Assembly (NCBI GenBank): GCA_030698575.1
Contig: JAUYMQ010000109.1
Span: forward strand, 1-11,547
From: Deltaproteobacteria bacterium
GTDB taxonomy: Bacteria > JAUYMQ01
DNA: 11,547 nt
Direction of reading: 5' to 3'
The position numbers and the translations under genes were made by a program. Below are positions 8,062-11,547 of the stretch, piece after piece. Under the pieces are notes generated by a model. It saw only the letters and a program-made list of their open reading frames with translations, did no database searches and was not told the DNA's origin. Numbering within the stretch: position 1 is the stretch's first letter; every line of letters starts with the position of its first letter.

Positions 8062-8843
8062 GAGGCGCCCTCCGCCGGAGCCATTCGCCGCCGCCCGAGA
8101 AGCGCGGCGCCTGCGGCGCGCAAACCCGCGAGCGAGGCGCGCCCTGCCAACTGCCGCCCGAGCGGGGAGATCTTGAACTGGAACTCGCGCCACCCCGTGT
8201 GGCGGTAGATCCCGGTGCGCGGGAGCTCGAATACGTCCCCGCCGCGCGCGCCGGTGCGGCAGGCATGGGTGTACCCGGCCCGGTCCACCAGCGCGTTCAC
8301 CCAGGGCGCCGTGCGCGAATGGGGATAGCAGAAAGCACTCACGCTCTTCCCGAGGCGCTCCTCGAGCCGCTCGCGGCTTCCGTGAATCTCCTCCCAGGCG
8401 CGATCCTGTTCGAGCCGGGTCAGGTCCGGATGGGAATGGGTGTGCGAGCCGAACTGCACGAGGCCCTCGCCGGCCATCTCCTCGACCATTTTCCAGGTGA
8501 GGGCCCGGCTCACGCCCGCCGCGAGACCCTCATCCCAGGGGAAGGCGCGGTCGGTGCCGACGTAGTCGAGCGTCAGAAAGATCGTCGCCGGAAGCCGCAA
8601 CGCGCGCAGGACGGCGTAGGCGTTCTCGTAGTTGTCCCGGTAGCCATCGTCGAAGGTGATCACAGCGAGCGGGCGCGCCTCGTCGGCGGGCGCGCCGGCG
8701 GCATGGGATGCCGCCTCCTCCAGCGGAGCGACGCGGTAGCCCTGCTCGACCAGGTGGGTCATCTGGCGCCGGAATGCCGCCGTCGACACGCTGAGCGTGT
8801 CGGCGCGCCGGTCACTCACGCTGTGGTACTCGAGAATGAGCAT
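8058..8843 (-). CDS. NodB/CE4 polysaccharide deacetylase, no signal peptide
   Basis: A 261-residue protein of the metal-dependent CE4 deacetylase family, which removes N- or O-acetyl groups from glycans. Motif 1 is VITFDDGYRDN (61-71) with the Asp pair. Motif 2 is FGSHTHSHPDL (131-141), with H134 and H138 as metal ligands. FCYPHS (171-176) stands at the motif 3 position and PRTGIYR (208-214) follows. The protein starts MLILEYHSVSD, directly on the first strand of the catalytic barrel, with no signal peptide. It is therefore likely cytoplasmic and may act on a nucleotide- or lipid-linked intermediate. ATG at 8843 is preferred over ATG at 8861: it has AGGAG 7 nt upstream, whereas the upstream ATG overlaps the previous stop but has no good ribosome binding site. 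The product would gain only six residues (MTRRPP) with the other start. Confidence 0.92.
   Translation of the reverse strand: MLILEYHSVSDRRADTLSVSTAAFRRQMTHLVEQGYRVAPLEEAASHAAGAPADEARPLAVITFDDGYRDNYENAYAVLRALRLPATIFLTLDYVGTDRAFPWDEGLAAGVSRALTWKMVEEMAGEGLVQFGSHTHSHPDLTRLEQDRAWEEIHGSRERLEERLGKSVSAFCYPHSRTAPWVNALVDRAGYTHACRTGARGGDVFELPRTGIYRHTGWREFQFKISPLGRQLAGRASLAGLRAAGAALLGRRRMAPAEGAS
8068..8073 (-). promoter_or_regulatory. Ribosome binding site for the GTG-started glycosyltransferase
   Basis: GGAGGG lies 6 nt before GTG at 8061, within the end of the deacetylase gene. The start and the stop share GTGA, so termination and reinitiation are probably coupled. Confidence 0.7.
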
Positions 8844-8850
8844 CGGAGGT

Positions 8851-8855
8851 CTCCT
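8851..8855 (-). promoter_or_regulatory. Ribosome binding site deciding the deacetylase start
   Basis: AGGAG lies 7 nt before the ATG at 8843. It favours this start over the ATG at 8861, which overlaps the preceding stop as ATGA but has no purine-rich site upstream. Confidence 0.7.
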
Positions 8856-8857
8856 GG

Positions 8858-9934
8858 TCATGCCGCGGCACGTCGAATGACTTCCGCCAGCTTCGGCGCG
8901 GACACCTCCACGTCGTACTCCGCGACAACCGTCGCGCGCCCTTCCCGTCCGAGCTTTGCGCCGAGATCCCGGTCCCGGGCGAGCGAAAGCAGCGCCTCGG
9001 TCCACCGGGGCCCGCTGCCGGCGAGAATCCCGTTCACCCCGTCCTTCACGATGTCCCGGTTCGCGCCGATGGGGCTTGCGATGGCCGGCACCTCGCAGGC
9101 CATGTACTGGAGCAGCTTCGTGGCCGATTTTCCCCGCGACCAGGCATCGTCCGAGAGCGGCATGATCCCCGCGCCAAACGCCCGCACCTCCGCGACCTCG
9201 TCCGCCCCGGACCATGGGGGCGTCTCGACCCGAAGCGCGGGCGCCGCTCTGCGGAGCCTGTCCGGCAGCTTCGCGTCGGCGCCAACGGCGCGCAGGATGC
9301 AGGGGATCTCGCGCGCCACGGCATCGAGCGCCGGCGAGATCGCCTCGAGATATGCGGTCGTCCCGGGGCTTCCGATCCAGCCTATGACGAAGGGACTTCT
9401 CCCCGGGGGCGCCCCGGGTGTCCAGCGATTCGTATCAATCGAGGTGGGGATGACGGCGGCCTCGACGCCCAGTGAGGCGACTGCCTCGCGGAGGACGCCG
9501 TTGGCTACCACCACCTGCCGCGCGAAACGCACGAGTCCGGGGAGCTTCGCGCGATCCCAGAGGAGGCGGAAGGGCCAGGCCGGCGGACGCCCGGGCGGAT
9601 GCAGATGGATCGGATCGTCAAGATCAAGAACGATGCGCGGGTTCACCCGCGCCATCGCTGATTCGATCCAGGGGTAGAGGTGCGCCACGAGATCACGCTG
9701 GATCACCACGGCGTCGAAGCGCCGCACGCGGGGGATGTCGACTATCCGTCGGCAGGCGTGAAGGAGATGGAGGGCGGCGCGCAGTGGCGGCAGCGCGCTC
9801 GTCGCGTTCCCCAACGGGAGCGGCCAGACGCGGGCGTCGATGCCGAGGCGGGCCAGCGGGCGTACAAACTGGTAGGCCCTGAGCCGCGCGGAGGCCCCCC
9901 GGTCGTCGGTCTGTGTAAGGAACAGTACCTGCAT
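8858..9934 (-). CDS. GT-B glycosyltransferase without EX7E motif
   Basis: A 358-residue glycosyltransferase of GT1/GT4 type. The N-terminus reads MQVLFLTQTDDRGASARLRA (1-20), a GASxRxR pattern found in one subgroup of exopolysaccharide glycosyltransferases. LDLDDPIHLHP (103-113) lies in the acceptor domain. The donor-binding region is IMPLSDDAWSRGKSATKLLQYMA (257-279) followed by SPIGANRDIVKDGVNG (287-302). At the position of the usual EX7E glutamates there are G268 and Q276, with K269 and K273 nearby. This substitution is shared, as far as I recall, by members of this subgroup, so it is not by itself a sign of a dead enzyme. ATG at 9934 is used because it starts on the first beta strand and has GGGGGA upstream. 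The longer in-frame extension to 10132 overlaps the methyltransferase and is low-complexity. An 82 bp gap precedes it. Confidence 0.9.
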   Translation of the reverse strand: MQVLFLTQTDDRGASARLRAYQFVRPLARLGIDARVWPLPLGNATSALPPLRAALHLLHACRRIVDIPRVRRFDAVVIQRDLVAHLYPWIESAMARVNPRIVLDLDDPIHLHPPGRPPAWPFRLLWDRAKLPGLVRFARQVVVANGVLREAVASLGVEAAVIPTSIDTNRWTPGAPPGRSPFVIGWIGSPGTTAYLEAISPALDAVAREIPCILRAVGADAKLPDRLRRAAPALRVETPPWSGADEVAEVRAFGAGIMPLSDDAWSRGKSATKLLQYMACEVPAIASPIGANRDIVKDGVNGILAGSGPRWTEALLSLARDRDLGAKLGREGRATVVAEYDVEVSAPKLAEVIRRAAA

Positions 9935-10016
9935 CTTTCCCCCGGCCTGAATCTTCCCCTCGAACTGAATTCCCTGGATTCCCCATCCCCTTATCGGCGG
10001 CAGAGGCGGTGGGCCT
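9935..10016. other. Longest intergenic stretch of the operon (82 bp)
   Basis: This gap separates the methyltransferase stop from the next glycosyltransferase start and is the only noncoding stretch above 40 bp. Read on the minus strand its second half is purine-rich and holds five runs of three to five G, the last acting as the ribosome binding site. I find no convincing -35/-10 pair, no inverted repeat followed by T residues, and no small ORF with a good start. It may be only a loose junction. Confidence 0.6.
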
Positions 10017-10820
10017 TTAAGAATCCCCGGCGGTCGTGGCCGGCTTGCGCCCGACCATTCGGATCTCGGTCGTGAGCCTTGTCCGCCGGGCAAGGTGCCG
10101 CACCGCATTCGAGACGAAGCCCGTCCGGTCACCCCAGAGATAGATCCGCTCCACCGCCTCGAGGCCGACGCGACCGCACAGCAAGCGGGTCAGGTTGTCC
10201 GCGCTGAAGTGGAACAGGTGCTCGGGCTTCGCCAGATTCGCCTCTCGCAACCCCTGCAGCTTGACCGCGAGCGAGCGCGTGTTCGGCACCGCCAGCCACA
10301 GCGATCCGCCGGGACGAAGAACGCGCGTCGCCTCCCGCAGCACGGCGAGGGGGTCGGGCAGGTGTTCCACCGTGGACCAGAGCGTGACCACGTCGAAGCG
10401 GTTCGCCAGAAACGCGGCGGATTCCAGGGTGGCCGTACGGACGGGCAGCTGGCGCGTTTCACGGGCGAACGCTGCGGGCCAGGGCGAAGGCTCGACGCCT
10501 TCCACCCGCCATCCGCGCGCGCGCGCGGCCTCCAGGAACTGGCCGATGCCGCAGCCGACGTCGAGAAGCTCGCCCCGGGCCGTGCGCTTCTCGATGGCGT
10601 CGAGCCAGGCCTCGTAGCAGCCGGCGTTCGTGCGCTCCGCTTCCAGGTAGGGGTCGTAGTAGTCAGCTTCGTAGAAAGCCTCTGTTGCCTTCGCTGCCGG
10701 AAGCGGATGCGCGAAAATGAGGCCGCATCGCGCGCAACGGCTGAGGGACTTTTGATCCACCAGAGCGAAAGGTGAGGCCTCCCCCCCCTCACACACGATG
10801 CAGCGTGCGAGTTCAGGCAT
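10017..10820 (-). CDS. SAM-dependent methyltransferase with N-terminal zinc ribbon
   Basis: A 267-residue class I methyltransferase. The N-terminus carries two cysteine pairs, C7/C10 and C29/C32 (CIVC and CARC), spaced like a zinc ribbon. The Rossmann domain follows: motif I LLDVGCGIGQFL (85-96), VEGVEPSPW (106-114) with the acidic residue that binds the ribose of SAM, FDVVTLWSTVEHLPDP (142-157) and LRPGGSLWLAVPN (168-180). This architecture is common for methyltransferases in polysaccharide and sugar-modification loci; the target could be a sugar hydroxyl or a lipid-linked intermediate. ATG at 10820 has AAGGAG 6 nt upstream and overlaps the FemAB-like stop by 8 bp. A longer frame to 10862 would add an Arg-rich shadow. 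Codons 11-14 hold an uninterrupted run of eight G. The substrate is not determined. Confidence 0.93.
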   Translation of the reverse strand: MPELARCIVCEGGEASPFALVDQKSLSRCARCGLIFAHPLPAAKATEAFYEADYYDPYLEAERTNAGCYEAWLDAIEKRTARGELLDVGCGIGQFLEAARARGWRVEGVEPSPWPAAFARETRQLPVRTATLESAAFLANRFDVVTLWSTVEHLPDPLAVLREATRVLRPGGSLWLAVPNTRSLAVKLQGLREANLAKPEHLFHFSADNLTRLLCGRVGLEAVERIYLWGDRTGFVSNAVRHLARRTRLTTEIRMVGRKPATTAGDS

Positions 10821-11547
10821 GGCGTTCTCCTTCGGGCGCCGCCGCCTGTCCCTTGCCGCCACGGAGCTGCGAGATCGCCCAGTGAAGAACGCGGTAGGTT
10901 CGCGGGCGCAGGACGCGCTCGTACTCCCCGGCCAGCTCCACGTAGTCGCCGCCGAAACCGCTCTTGAAAAGATAATTCCCGTACAGCGGATGCTCCTTCG
11001 AGACCCGCCCGGCCACGCCTTCGAGGTCGTAGATCGCGCACCCCCTCTTCCGCGCCCAGCGCATCACTTCCCAGTGCAAAAGTTCGTTCGGATGAAGCTC
11101 GCGGCATCGCGGCAGGGATGCGCCGAACAGATAGTGGCAGCGCGACCCCGGCGCGATCGCCAGCATCCCGGAAAGCGGTTCGCCGTCCGGCGCCCGGCTC
11201 AGGAACACCCTGCCCCACCCCCCCTTGCCGCTCTCCTCCCAGAGCCCTCTCATGCGCCGTTCGGACAGCACTCTGAAACTGTTTCGATCGCCCGTCGCGC
11301 GGTACATGCTGTAGAACTGCGCGAAGTTCGACGGTCCGTTGGCTGAATCGATCCAGACGCCGCGCGTCGCGGCCCTCCGGATATGATAGCGCTTCAGCTT
11401 TTTTATCCGCCCGAGGATCACATCTTCCGTACCGGTAAGATCCACTCGGAAAGTCGCGGTGTGCTGCCAGGGGCTTCCGTCCGCCCGCGCGTAGCCGAGC
11501 GATTCCATCCAGGCGCCCGCGCCGCTCTCGCGCCGGACATCCGGACT
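10813..11547 (-). CDS. FemAB/GNAT-fold aminoacyltransferase-like protein (5' end off window)
   Basis: The open frame runs to the right edge without a stop, so at least 244 C-terminal residues are visible and the start lies outside. The ATG at 11508 is internal: the 13 codons before it continue the domain. Features of FemAB-like (Acetyltransf_6) proteins are the basic helix IKKLKRYHIRRAATRGV, YSMYRATGDRN, GMLAIAPG in the central strand, PNELLHWEVMRWARKRG, IYDLEGVAG and the closing GNYLFKSGFGGDYVELAGEY. Classical FemX enzymes use aminoacyl-tRNA to extend peptidoglycan cross-bridges. Relatives in exopolysaccharide and exosortase loci are of unknown chemistry and may acylate a glycan. It overlaps the methyltransferase by 8 bp, so it belongs to the same operon. 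No membrane segment is visible in this part. Confidence 0.9.
   Translation of the reverse strand, partial: SPDVRRESGAGAWMESLGYARADGSPWQHTATFRVDLTGTEDVILGRIKKLKRYHIRRAATRGVWIDSANGPSNFAQFYSMYRATGDRNSFRVLSERRMRGLWEESGKGGWGRVFLSRAPDGEPLSGMLAIAPGSRCHYLFGASLPRCRELHPNELLHWEVMRWARKRGCAIYDLEGVAGRVSKEHPLYGNYLFKSGFGGDYVELAGEYERVLRPRTYRVLHWAISQLRGGKGQAAAPEGERHA
10827..10832 (-). promoter_or_regulatory. Ribosome binding site deciding the methyltransferase start
   Basis: AAGGAG lies 6 nt before the ATG at 10820 and inside the 3' end of the FemAB-like gene. It selects this start over the ATG at 10862 in the same frame. Confidence 0.75.

Noticed and set aside
8844-9215. N-terminal extension of the deacetylase frame up to 9215
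   Set aside because: The extension is Arg/Gly-rich, overlaps the upstream glycosyltransferase and has no signal peptide; the domain starts at 8843 with a good ribosome binding site.
8199-9677. Plus-strand open frame of 492 codons
   Set aside because: Antisense to the deacetylase and a glycosyltransferase whose motifs are clear. It shows no family features and carries no sign of being coding.
9935-10132. N-terminal extension of the glycosyltransferase frame into the methyltransferase gene
   Set aside because: The added residues are Pro/Arg-rich without homology features, and the ATG at 9934 starts directly on the first beta strand.
10499-10520. Alternating CG repeat inside the methyltransferase gene
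   Set aside because: It encodes an ordinary Ala/Arg-rich helix before VEGVEPS, and such runs are expected in DNA of this composition; no repeat array or recombination site is indicated.
1-11547. CRISPR arrays, tRNA or rRNA genes, insertion sequences, integrase or toxin-antitoxin genes
   Set aside because: Looked for on both strands; the sequence is filled by the glycan genes and no such signature was found.

Overview
The window is a densely packed stretch of cell-surface polysaccharide biosynthesis genes from a GC-rich bacterium (about two thirds G+C by eye). Every supportable gene lies on the minus strand, so transcription runs from the right edge to the left edge. The codon use, the lipid-carrier (WecA/TagO-type) glycan chemistry and the FemAB/asparagine-synthase/deacetylase mix resemble EPS or exosortase-associated loci of Gram-negative and uncultured lineages (Myxococcota, Acidobacteriota or Candidatus Eisenbacteria type). 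The sequence alone does not fix the phylum.

Layout in transcription order: (1) 3' part of a FemAB/GNAT-fold aminoacyltransferase-like gene cut by the right edge; (2) a SAM-dependent methyltransferase with an N-terminal four-cysteine zinc ribbon; (3) a GT-B glycosyltransferase without a standard EX7E motif; (4) a NodB-type (CE4) polysaccharide deacetylase without a signal peptide; (5) a GT4 glycosyltransferase; (6) a complete glutamine-hydrolysing asparagine synthase; (7, 8) two adjacent CapM-like GT4 glycosyltransferases; (9) a WecA/TagO-type polyprenyl-phosphate sugar-1-phosphate transferase with a long soluble C-terminal tail; (10) an NTP_transf_5-type nucleotidyltransferase-fold protein; (11) possibly the first eight codons of a further gene at the left edge.

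Junctions are tight. Overlaps are 8 bp (FemAB/methyltransferase), 4 bp GTGA (deacetylase/GT), 14 bp (GT/asparagine synthase), 10 bp (GT/WecA-like) and 4 bp ATGA (WecA-like/nucleotidyltransferase). The gaps are 82, 14, 9, 37 and 9 bp. This argues for one operon with translational coupling. The promoter is probably off the right edge. I see no internal promoter, terminator, tRNA, rRNA, CRISPR array, insertion sequence or attachment site, and no gene-free stretch longer than 82 bp.

A working model: the WecA-like enzyme loads a sugar phosphate on undecaprenyl phosphate, the four glycosyltransferases extend the chain, and the methyltransferase, deacetylase, amidotransferase and FemAB-like protein decorate or finish it. 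Flippase, polymerase, export and any exosortase genes are not in the window. The individual families are all familiar. The least explained aspects are the FemAB-like, asparagine synthase and NTP_transf_5 proteins in one glycan operon, and what they modify.
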